Assembly (NCBI GenBank): GCA_963711495.1
Contig: CAVQEK010000006.1
Coordinates: 124,001-188,000 of the forward strand
Length of the DNA stretch: 64,000 nucleotides
From: CAVQEK01 sp963711495
GTDB lineage: Bacteria; Bacteroidota; Bacteroidia; Cytophagales; Cyclobacteriaceae
Reading direction: 5' to 3'
The translations under genes and the position numbers were made by a program. Below the pieces are notes generated by a model. It was not told the origin of the DNA and did no database searches. It was given only the letters and a program-made list of their open reading frames with translations. Of the stretch, positions 56,923 through 64,000 are shown one piece after another; positions within the stretch are counted from its first letter, which is position 1, and every line of letters starts with the position of its first letter.

Positions 56923-58305
56923 CTACTTCCCGATACAAAACTTACTAAAAATATTATCTAATAAATCGTCGGTAGTGATTTCTCCGGTTATTTCACCAAG
57001 ATGGTGCAATGCCTGGCGGATGTCCAGCGCAAGAAAGTCGTTGGTGATGTGACCGTCAATACCTGATATGACTTCTATCAGCGATTTTTCGGTGTTCATG
57101 AGGCTGTTGTAATGACGTAAATTCGTGATAATAGTATCGCCCGATCTGAATGCCGGAAGTTGCACTGTATCCGTGAGTCTTTGTTTGAGTAAATCAATAT
57201 TGATCTCCAGGGACGCCGAAATGAGGATGATGTCGTCACTTACTTCAAGTTGCTTCCTTAACGATTCCGGAGCCGCATCGATCTTATTGCCTACCCGAAT
57301 AAATGGAATGCCAAGCTGACGCAGCTTTGTTGTTTCCAACTCAATGTCTTCCAATGATTCCTCTTTCAGGTCGAACATATAAATGATCAGGGCAGCGGCT
57401 TTCATTTTCTCGCGGGTACGTTGTATGCCAATGGCCTCAATCTTATCCCGCGCTTCACGAATACCGGCCGTGTCAATAAAACGAAAGCTGATCCCGTGAA
57501 TATGAATTTCGTCTTCAATAAAATCCCTGGTAGTTCCTGGTATTTCGCTCACAATGGCCTTCTCTTCGTTGAGCAATATGTTGAGCAAGGTTGATTTGCC
57601 GGCATTGGGTTTTCCTGCAATCACCGTAGGCACACCATTTTTGATGACATTGCCAAGTTTGAAACTTTCGGTGAGTTTGTCAATGACACCTATGATCCGG
57701 AAGACCAGTTTTTTCAGGTCTTCACGACTGGCAAATTCCACATCTTCTTCGGCGAAGTCGAGTTCCAGTTCTATCATGGACGCAAAATGAATGAGTTCAT
57801 CGCGAAGTTGCACGATCATTTTCGAAAAACCACCACGCATCTGATTCATGGCGGTGAAATGGGCGGCATCGGTATCGGCATTGATGAGATCAGCCACTGC
57901 TTCTGCTTGGGCCAGATCAAATTGACCATTCAGAAAGGCGCGTTGTGTGTATTCCCCAGGCTTAGCCAGCCGAGCGCCTTTTTCCAATAATAGTTGAATA
58001 ACATGCTGCAGGATGAATGGAGAGCCGTGACAGGAAAACTCAACTACATTTTCACGGGTGAATGACTTCGGCGCTACAAAAATTGAAGCCAAAACCTCAT
58101 CAATGACTTTTTCTCCTTCTACAATACGTCCGAAATGAATGGTATGGGAAAGTTGTTGGGTGAGATCTTTACCTCTGAATATCGAATTGGCAATTTCAAT
58201 GGCCTGGATTCCGGAAAGTCTTATAATGCCCAACGCCCCAATTCCCTGGGGCGTTGCCAATGCTACAATGGTATCTTCTGTGGGTGAATGGCTGGTGGTG
58301 TTCAA
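56923..58305 (-). CDS. mnmE: tRNA uridine-5-carboxymethylaminomethyl(34) synthesis GTPase MnmE
   Basis: With MnmG it modifies the wobble uridine of several tRNAs. The 460-residue protein has the N-terminal tetrahydrofolate-binding domain (DTIVALATPQGIGALGIIRLSG, read in part), the G domain with P-loop GKPNAGKS at 231-238, DTAGIR and the NKID motif, and the C-terminal CIGK motif that ends the protein. It is intact and full length. Confidence 0.98.
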   Translation of the reverse strand: MNTTSHSPTEDTIVALATPQGIGALGIIRLSGIQAIEIANSIFRGKDLTQQLSHTIHFGRIVEGEKVIDEVLASIFVAPKSFTRENVVEFSCHGSPFILQHVIQLLLEKGARLAKPGEYTQRAFLNGQFDLAQAEAVADLINADTDAAHFTAMNQMRGGFSKMIVQLRDELIHFASMIELELDFAEEDVEFASREDLKKLVFRIIGVIDKLTESFKLGNVIKNGVPTVIAGKPNAGKSTLLNILLNEEKAIVSEIPGTTRDFIEDEIHIHGISFRFIDTAGIREARDKIEAIGIQRTREKMKAAALIIYMFDLKEESLEDIELETTKLRQLGIPFIRVGNKIDAAPESLRKQLEVSDDIILISASLEINIDLLKQRLTDTVQLPAFRSGDTIITNLRHYNSLMNTEKSLIEVISGIDGHITNDFLALDIRQALHHLGEITGEITTDDLLDNIFSKFCIGK

Positions 58306-58322
58306 CTAATCATTGCATTTAA

Positions 58323-58859
58323 TTAGTTCTGGCTGGCCTGGAATTGCTGCCAGGTTTCGGTTTTATAGTGATCTCCGCCAATGAATTTTAAAATAGGTTC
58401 CAATTTGTCGGGCGTCAAGTAGCCTGGGAGTGGAGAGATCAAATTAAGGTTTTCATCCAGGAAAACTGACGTGGGGTAGCTCAGTTGACCATTCATCAAA
58501 GAAGCTGCTAATTCATGATAACCACGGTTTCCCTGTGCAACATATTTAAAGGTTTTGTTTTTAAACACCACATCTTCTTTTTGTTCCGCGTTGAATCTGA
58601 CTGCATAAAAATTGTTATTGAGTTCATTGATGATCTGAGCATTGGAAAAAGTATTTTTTTCCATCACCTTACACCATCCGCACCAGTCGGTGTACATGTC
58701 GATGTAGATCTTTCTTGGATTTTTCTTTACTAATTGCTGCACCTCTGTAATCGTGTGCCATTTGATGCCTTCCGGTTCATTTATTCTTTCATTTTTGAAC
58801 GATGTGAGCGGGAGAATAAGAAATGCTAAAACAAAAATGGTGAGTTTTATCTGGTTCAT
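58323..58859 (-). CDS. Thioredoxin-fold protein with CGWC active site
   Basis: A secreted or membrane-anchored thioredoxin-like protein of about 178 residues. I start it at the Met at 58859, which opens a signal-like segment (MNQIKLTIFVLAFLILPLTS); a frame extending to 58916 adds a non-signal segment. The redox motif CGWC spans Cys60-Cys63 in YTDWCGWCKVMEKNTF, as in DUF255/Thioredoxin_7 proteins. The cis-proline segment is YPTSVFLDE. It lies 17 bp from mnmE on the same strand. Confidence 0.85.
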   Translation of the reverse strand: MNQIKLTIFVLAFLILPLTSFKNERINEPEGIKWHTITEVQQLVKKNPRKIYIDMYTDWCGWCKVMEKNTFSNAQIINELNNNFYAVRFNAEQKEDVVFKNKTFKYVAQGNRGYHELAASLMNGQLSYPTSVFLDENLNLISPLPGYLTPDKLEPILKFIGGDHYKTETWQQFQASQN

Positions 58860-59068
58860 GTTTCTTTTATTTTCAATCTGTATACCATGTAACGAATTAA
58901 ATTGTTCCAAAGCCATCTGGAATAAAACTAATATGCCTCAATAACGTCGTCACGACAATTATCTTGTAAAAAGTAAAAATACACACGAGTAAGGAGGAAT
59001 CAAAATGGTCTGAGAAACCAGGAAGTAAGATTTGAACAATGTTGTGAAGAGATAGTTGAAGGAAAAAT

Positions 59069-59728
59069 TCACTGGGTAACCAGTAAATTACCGGCAACTT
59101 CCCTGGAGACAGAAAATTTATTTTTGTTTTGAATGTCAATTATCATTGAACCATCATAGGCGATTTTTTCCAATACGGTGATTTTATCCCCGAGATTGAT
59201 GCGCATTTTGTCAAGATACTGCAGAAATAATGATGATGTGTCCTGTACACTAACCAAAATGCAATTTTCTCCAACTTTTAATTCAGGAAGTGTGAAACGC
59301 GGTTTGGAAGTGATCTCCCCATGTTCGTCCGGAATAGGATCGCCATGAGGATCGAATTTAGGGAAACCCAGGAATTCGTCGAGACGCCGAATGAGCAGGG
59401 GGGAGTTGATATGTTCGAGTTGTTCTGCCACTTCGTGTACTTCATCCCAGTTAAAATTGAGGTTGTGTACAAGAAATACTTCCCACAGATGATGTTTTCT
59501 GATCACCCTCAGCGCCATTTTTTTCCCGTCATTGGACACGTTCACACCCTGGTATTTCCGGTAAGTTATGACACCTTTATTGGATAGTTTTCTGATCATA
59601 TCACTTACCGAAGCCGGTTTAGTATTCAACTTTTCCGAAATGGAATTGGTGGAAACCTGTCTGCTTCCGCCACCGGATAAATGATATATGGCTTTAAGAT
59701 AATTTTCTTCTGCCAGACTTAGGGTCAT
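59069..59728 (-). CDS. DtxR/MntR-family metal-dependent transcriptional regulator
   Basis: A 219-residue repressor for iron or manganese homeostasis. The winged helix is seen in EENYLKAIYHLSGGGSRQVSTNSISEKLNTKPASVSDMIRKLSNKGVITY (read in part). The dimerisation and metal-binding domain has RKHHLWEVFLVHNLNFNWDEVHEVAEQLEHI (read in part), and a FeoA/SH3-like domain follows from about residue 145. The protein is full length. Inverted repeats upstream are candidate autoregulatory sites. Confidence 0.93.
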   Translation of the reverse strand: MTLSLAEENYLKAIYHLSGGGSRQVSTNSISEKLNTKPASVSDMIRKLSNKGVITYRKYQGVNVSNDGKKMALRVIRKHHLWEVFLVHNLNFNWDEVHEVAEQLEHINSPLLIRRLDEFLGFPKFDPHGDPIPDEHGEITSKPRFTLPELKVGENCILVSVQDTSSLFLQYLDKMRINLGDKITVLEKIAYDGSMIIDIQNKNKFSVSREVAGNLLVTQ

Positions 59729-59759
59729 ATCGTATTGGATTTAGTGTAAATTTAAACGC

Positions 59760-59777
59760 TTTTAGCCAAATCTAAAA
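59760..59777. promoter_or_regulatory. Candidate DtxR/MntR operator 1
   Basis: TTTTAG-CCAAAT-CTAAAA, a perfect 6-bp inverted repeat 32 bp before the regulator's start codon. Its form resembles the TTTAGGC...CTAAA-like boxes of DtxR-family repressors. Confidence 0.5.
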
Positions 59778-59860
59778 ATATTTTGTCTATCATCAAAATC
59801 AATGAAAAATAACTTAATTTTTAGAATGAAGCAGGTTTTAATATTAATCTAAAATATTAT

Positions 59861-59876
59861 TTAGGCAAATATAAAA
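59861..59876. promoter_or_regulatory. Candidate DtxR/MntR operator 2
   Basis: TTAGGCAAATATAAAA resembles operator 1 in one half-site and spacing; the second arm is imperfect. It lies about 130 bp before the regulator start, between it and the glycosyltransferase stop. Confidence 0.3.
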
Positions 59877-59888
59877 GCGCTGTTGTTA

Positions 59889-60995
59889 TCATATTAGACC
59901 ATTGACAACATTCAATAGTTTCGATTCTTCTTTTTGCCACAGAATGTCCTGGACATCGCCCTGGTTATAATAATTTTTTCCGCGTATGCCCTGCAAAGGG
60001 ATGCCTTTGGAAAAATTAAAATCGAAATAGTAACAGGCATTAAATTGATCTCCCAGAACTTTCCATGCGGACCCAGGCCGTATAATCATTGGGATTCTAA
60101 AGTAAATATATTCATACATTTTAGTCGGTATACGTCCTTCTAAGTTATTGTTGAAGGAATAAGGTAAAAGGGCATAATCTGCATTTTGAATTATTTTAAG
60201 TATTTCATAGTGAGGAAGTAAACTGCTTCCACCTAATATTTTGATATAAGATAAGCCCTGTGTGATTGCCTGTAGCTTTTCGTATGTTTTGTGATCAGCA
60301 CAATAACCGGCAATTGTCAGATGAAAGGTATGGTCCATGGCAAATGCGGCTTTAGCAAAATAGATGGCTTCGAATATACCATAGGAATCGCCGATGGTCC
60401 CGGTATAAACAAAATTCAGATTTCTTGTTGTTTTGTTTATTGGCTCTAACGGATGAATAATCTTGTATTTATTGGCGACAACCGTAGATTTTAGGGCTGT
60501 AAACGACAATTCGTTCGCATAAATCTGTTCAGCGAGTATGAAGTGATCGACAAGAGGAGCGCACATTTTCTCGATAAGCCGGATGCTGACAGCCAAAGAA
60601 TGTCTGAAAAACCAGTGAATATGTTTACTGGTTCGCACATTTCGATAATAGTTTTCCTGGACATCATATAATATTTTTGTGCCAAATAATATTTTGTACA
60701 GAGATATAACTATCAGAATTTCAGGTGTAGTAACTATAATAATATCAGGCTTTAGTTGAAGTAGTTTTTTATAAATATCCCAGCAGGTTGTCAGGCGTTT
60801 CCAATGGAGTCGATGAAACTTGAAAAGGGGAAAAAAATGAATGTTATTGCAGGCAGGAACATTTTTTGTCCAAAAGCCTATGATATTTATTTCATATTTA
60901 TTTGTTTGGCTGATTGAATGGCCAATCTTCTCATAATTGCGGCTATCGTCAATTGGTTTGAGTACTGAAATAATCGCGATAACTTTTTGTTTCAT
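59889..60995 (-). CDS. GT-B glycosyltransferase (GT4-like)
   Basis: A 368-residue cytoplasmic glycosyltransferase with a two-Rossmann layout. The N-terminal half has KPDIIIVTTPEILIVISLYKILFGTKILYDVQENYY (read in part). The C-terminal half has FVYTGTIGDSYGIFEAI and the family segment ADYALLPYSFNNNLEGRIPTKMYEYIYFRIPMII (read in part), with the acidic residue of the donor-binding site. Donor and acceptor are unknown. It stands apart from other cell-surface glycan genes in this window. Confidence 0.85.
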   Translation of the reverse strand: MKQKVIAIISVLKPIDDSRNYEKIGHSISQTNKYEINIIGFWTKNVPACNNIHFFPLFKFHRLHWKRLTTCWDIYKKLLQLKPDIIIVTTPEILIVISLYKILFGTKILYDVQENYYRNVRTSKHIHWFFRHSLAVSIRLIEKMCAPLVDHFILAEQIYANELSFTALKSTVVANKYKIIHPLEPINKTTRNLNFVYTGTIGDSYGIFEAIYFAKAAFAMDHTFHLTIAGYCADHKTYEKLQAITQGLSYIKILGGSSLLPHYEILKIIQNADYALLPYSFNNNLEGRIPTKMYEYIYFRIPMIIRPGSAWKVLGDQFNACYYFDFNFSKGIPLQGIRGKNYYNQGDVQDILWQKEESKLLNVVNGLI

Positions 60996-61039
60996 CTGGC
61001 AAAATTATTGGACCAAAATTAATATAAAAAAGTGTTTTA

Positions 61040-61852
61040 ATGGGTTTAAAAGAAATCATCGAAAATGCCTGGGATAACCGGGAATTATTAAAAGACAAAG
61101 ACACTAAAATTGCCATCAAGACAATTATCGATGAACTCGATATGGGCACAATTAGAGTTGCTGAACCGGACGGTACAGCGTGGAAAGTGAATGAATGGGT
61201 AAAAAAGGCAGTAATCCTGTATTTTCCAATACAGAATATGCAATTGATTGAAGTTGGTCCATTTGAATTTTATGATAAAATACGGTTAAAAAGCGGATAT
61301 GATAAACAGGGTGTGCGCGTAGTTCCTCATGCCATTGCACGATATGGGGCATATATAAGCCGTGGGGTTGTGTTAATGCCGTCTTATGTCAATATAGGGG
61401 CTTATGTTGATGAGGGCACCATGGTTGATACCTGGGCCACTGTAGGTAGTTGTGCTCAAATTGGAAAAAATGTGCATCTAAGCGGCGGAGTTGGTATTGG
61501 GGGTGTCTTGGAACCTGTTCAGGCGGCGCCGGTCATCGTTGAAGATGGCGCTTTTATAGGTTCCCGTTGTATTTTGGTTGAAGGAGTAAGAATTGGTAAA
61601 CAGGCTGTGCTCGGTGCCAACGTAACGCTTACATCAAGTAGCAAAATTATTGACGTAACAGGGAATACACCAGTAGAACATCGGGGATATGTGCCGGAGC
61701 GATCAGTGGTGATTCCCGGGTCATTCACTAAAAAATATCCAGCAGGTGAATATAATGTAAATTGTGCCCTGATCATTGGAACACGAAAGGCAAGTACTGA
61801 TTTGAAAACATCACTGAATGAAGCGCTCCGGGAAAATAATGTTTCAATTTAG
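61040..61852 (+). CDS. dapD: 2,3,4,5-tetrahydropyridine-2,6-dicarboxylate N-succinyltransferase
   Basis: Lysine and diaminopimelate synthesis enzyme that succinylates tetrahydrodipicolinate. The 270-residue protein has the N-terminal helical domain and a left-handed beta-helix of hexapeptide repeats (VVLMPSYVNIGAYVDEGTMVDTWATVGSCAQIGKNVHLSGGVGIGGV, read in part). EPVQAAPVIVEDGAFIGSRC and VIPGSFTKKYPAGEYNVNCALIIGTR (read in part) are DapD hallmarks. The length is standard. Confidence 0.96.
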   Translation: MGLKEIIENAWDNRELLKDKDTKIAIKTIIDELDMGTIRVAEPDGTAWKVNEWVKKAVILYFPIQNMQLIEVGPFEFYDKIRLKSGYDKQGVRVVPHAIARYGAYISRGVVLMPSYVNIGAYVDEGTMVDTWATVGSCAQIGKNVHLSGGVGIGGVLEPVQAAPVIVEDGAFIGSRCILVEGVRIGKQAVLGANVTLTSSSKIIDVTGNTPVEHRGYVPERSVVIPGSFTKKYPAGEYNVNCALIIGTRKASTDLKTSLNEALRENNVSI

Positions 61853-61946
61853 TAGGTTATTGAACATTAAAAGGCCTCGTTTTAGCGTTAAACCCCTAGA
61901 TGTGATGTCAAAATATTTTTTGATTTCATTAAATAATTCCTCTCTT

Positions 61947-62543
61947 ATGAAATTTATTCTTCCAATTTTTTTTATTACCCTGATTTTTACTGGTGCCTGC
62001 AGAAATGAAAGTACGATTATGGGGGATAAATATTTTGAACAAGGTGAGTACCAAAAAGCCATTGATGCTTACAACAATTACCTTGAAATCAATCCGAGAA
62101 ACATCAAGAGCATCTATAACAGAGGCAGGAGCTATGAAGAGCTGGGCAATCAAAAAAAAGCCATGAGTGATTTTGAGCATGTGCTCAAACTTGATCCCAA
62201 AAATGTAAGTGCGCTGCTTAGTATAGGCAAAAATTATTACCGTGAAGAAAACTATGATCAGGCACTTTTCTTTATTAACAAAGCGCTTGAGATTAATGAT
62301 GAAGAATATATGGGACACTATCTTAAGGGAAGGGTATTTCACAAGCAGGGTATGGTTAGAGATGCTATGGACGAATATAATACGGCCATCAGCCTCAATC
62401 CGAAATTTGGTGACGCTTATCTTTACAGGGGTGCACTACGATTATATATGAGACAAAAGAATGCGGCATGTGGTGATTTTCAAATGGCCATGAATCTGGA
62501 TGTTGCAGAAGCTAAAGAAGCTTATAACAAGAACTGTAAATAA
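61947..62543 (+). CDS. TPR-repeat lipoprotein
   Basis: A 198-residue lipoprotein, started at ATG 61947 because the segment MKFILPIFFITLIFTGAC ends in a lipobox; an open frame begins earlier at 61818 inside dapD. At least four TPR units follow (GDKYFEQGEYQKAIDAYNNYLEINP, then GRSYEELGNQKKAMSDFEHVLKLDP, then IGKNYYREENYDQALFFINKALEI, each read in part). A role in protein-protein contacts in the envelope is likely, but no partner is indicated. Confidence 0.85.
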   Translation: MKFILPIFFITLIFTGACRNESTIMGDKYFEQGEYQKAIDAYNNYLEINPRNIKSIYNRGRSYEELGNQKKAMSDFEHVLKLDPKNVSALLSIGKNYYREENYDQALFFINKALEINDEEYMGHYLKGRVFHKQGMVRDAMDEYNTAISLNPKFGDAYLYRGALRLYMRQKNAACGDFQMAMNLDVAEAKEAYNKNCK

Positions 62544-62546
62544 TCG

Positions 62547-63770
62547 CTACATTTTTTTTATTACTTCCATCAATGTACCAAACTTAAGTTCGGTTTCAAG
62601 CCATTCCTTCTCTGGATTTGAATCAGCCGTGATGCCGGCCCCAGCAAATAATTCAGCCTGTTTACCTTCCACCAACATACAGCGTAAATTGACAAAAAGG
62701 TCCGTGGATTGGTGAACATTTACAGGCCCCATAAAACCACTGTAATACATTCGCTGGAAACCCTCAGACTGATTGATGAAATTGAGAGCTGGTTCTTTAG
62801 GCATACCACATACCGCTGAGGTTGGATGGAGCAGTTCGAGCATGATAGACGACAATTGCGGAAAATCTATTTCATTGAGATCGACGTAATAATCGGTTTT
62901 TAGATGTAATAAATTACCAGCCTTTATGGTTTTAGGCCCAACCTCATTGTATTCCCTTAAGCGGATCTTCTTGAAACAATTAATAATATAACGACACACC
63001 AAAGCCTGTTCTTCAATATCTTTTTGAGTCCAACTGGCTTCGGAAAGATCCATACCCAAATGATAGGCTTGTGTGCCTGCCAATGCAGTGGTGTGGAAAA
63101 CATTATTTCCATTTTGACGAATGAGCATTTCCGGAGACGCCCCGATCCAAAGGCCCGCAGAAGGTGTATAAACCACCGAAACGAATGTTTGGGGATATGC
63201 CGCACAAAGAGCCTTGAAAAGCCCGTAAATATCAAAATATTCCGGTAAATCAATCTTTTTATTTCTGGCCAGGACGACTTTTTGGAAAGCTCCTGAATGA
63301 ATTTGATGAACAGCCCGGGCCACAATGTGTTTGTATTGATCATCAATGATTATTTCAGATTTATCCGGAAACCCAGACTTTCTGTGCGCATTATTATCGA
63401 CATGATTTCCATCTTCAGCAGTTTGTGATAATAGATTAATCAGGCTGTTAATGTTGTCTATTTGGTCTTCTTTTACCTTGATCCTGTCTGTAGTGCGAAC
63501 AAGATGTACATCAGCATTTATAAAAATTCCAGGCCTGTTTGATGAATATTCAAAGGGATAAAACACAAACCCTTCTGGAAGTGCATCAATATTGATAATT
63601 TTAACTGATTTTCCCTGGTTGAAATCGACTATGAAATGTTGTTGGATATCATTAGGTTTTTGGTATAGTGCAAGCGCAAGTTGGTGCTCCATGCACTGCC
63701 CGATAAGTTCACCAATATTTAGAGTTTCAATGAAAGGTGTTTCAAGTAGTTGACCAGTTTCTATGCCCAT
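62547..63770 (-). CDS. menF: Isochorismate synthase (chorismate-binding enzyme)
   Basis: Converts chorismate to isochorismate for menaquinone or siderophore synthesis. The 407-residue protein has the chorismate-binding fold: KVVLARNKKIDLPEYFDIY, PQTFVSVVYTPSAGLWIGASPEML (read in part), TTALAGTQ, HPTSAVCGMPKEPALNFI, and YYSGFMGPVN with FAGAGITADSNPEKEWLET (read in part). The hotdog thioesterase next to it on the same strand points to menaquinone. Isochorismate rather than anthranilate or PABA synthase is favoured by that context. Confidence 0.9.
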   Translation of the reverse strand: MGIETGQLLETPFIETLNIGELIGQCMEHQLALALYQKPNDIQQHFIVDFNQGKSVKIINIDALPEGFVFYPFEYSSNRPGIFINADVHLVRTTDRIKVKEDQIDNINSLINLLSQTAEDGNHVDNNAHRKSGFPDKSEIIIDDQYKHIVARAVHQIHSGAFQKVVLARNKKIDLPEYFDIYGLFKALCAAYPQTFVSVVYTPSAGLWIGASPEMLIRQNGNNVFHTTALAGTQAYHLGMDLSEASWTQKDIEEQALVCRYIINCFKKIRLREYNEVGPKTIKAGNLLHLKTDYYVDLNEIDFPQLSSIMLELLHPTSAVCGMPKEPALNFINQSEGFQRMYYSGFMGPVNVHQSTDLFVNLRCMLVEGKQAELFAGAGITADSNPEKEWLETELKFGTLMEVIKKM

Positions 63771-63844
63771 CTTCTGCAGTACTTCTATTCTTAAAATGAT
63801 TTAACTATGTAATTCCCTGGTTTAAAAAATGTTTTAATTGGCTA

Positions 63845-64000
63845 TTACTTTTTATTCATGACGGCCATGGTGATACGACTGATGCATACCAATTCTTTTT
63901 TTTCATTGGTAATTTTGATCTCCCAAACTTGTGTCTTCCGGCCAACATGAATCGGTCGGGTTGTACCATATACATAACCCTCACGAACAGATTTAATATG
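63845..64000 (-). CDS. Hotdog-fold thioesterase (PaaI/MenI-like), start outside window
   Basis: The last 51 residues and stop of a minus-strand gene that starts beyond the right edge. The visible part, ending EGYVYGTTRPIHVGRKTQVWEI then ELVCISRITMAVMNKK, matches the end of hotdog thioesterases such as PaaI and 1,4-dihydroxy-2-naphthoyl-CoA thioesterase. It lies upstream of the isochorismate synthase with a gap of about 75 bp, a common order in Bacteroidota menaquinone clusters. Confidence 0.8.
   Translation of the reverse strand, partial: HIKSVREGYVYGTTRPIHVGRKTQVWEIKITNEKKELVCISRITMAVMNKK

Overview
The window comes from a member of the Bacteroidota. It holds two SusC/SusD pairs, a one-piece hybrid two-component sensor, lipoprotein glycosidases with Bacteroidota-type signals, and low-GC DNA with long AT-rich intergenic gaps. 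The gene style (many sulfatase, GH29 and BNR-propeller enzymes, DtxR-type regulator, IS4/IS5/IS21/IS481 elements) fits an environmental, perhaps marine, Cytophagales-like organism, but genus and species cannot be read from this sequence.

Region 1 (1-24053) is a polysaccharide utilisation locus (PUL-1) whose SusC gene runs off the left edge. SusC and SusD are followed by a strong terminator hairpin, then a co-directional run of enzymes: BNR propeller, S1 sulfatase, BNR propeller, URO-D-like protein, GH29 fucosidase, three more BNR propellers and a second GH29. A third GH29 lies convergently. The likely target is a sulfated, fucose-containing glycan. A nested pair of insertion sequences (IS481 inside IS5, 18199-21002) has landed in the last codons of the fifth BNR gene. 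Removing the block restores an ORF end that matches a sister paralogue.

Region 2 (24054-41505) is accessory DNA. It contains three arrays of a degenerate 12-bp repeat, a small cargo of three genes between them (methyltransferase, DUF2971, four-helix membrane protein), and an intact IS21 with a 10-bp target duplication. An orphan hypothetical gene follows, then two short-chain dehydrogenases, two NTF2-fold proteins, YceI, a decayed aldo/keto reductase, GAPDH, a UBP zinc finger and a DUF427 remnant. Two related IS4 elements sit 25 bp apart, each with its own 9-bp target duplication.

Region 3 (41506-56736) is a second PUL (PUL-2). It has a hybrid two-component regulator that is frameshifted between its receiver and AraC domains, an intergenic control region with repeated GTAACA motifs, SusC, SusD with its own terminator, a GH2-type enzyme, a parallel beta-helix protein and a clan GH-A hydrolase. 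The proteins together would bind, import and cut a polysaccharide outside the cell and in the periplasm.

Region 4 (56737-64000) is housekeeping core: mnmE, a thioredoxin-fold protein, a DtxR/MntR-type regulator with candidate operators, a glycosyltransferase, dapD, a TPR lipoprotein, an isochorismate synthase and the end of a hotdog thioesterase that may belong to menaquinone synthesis.
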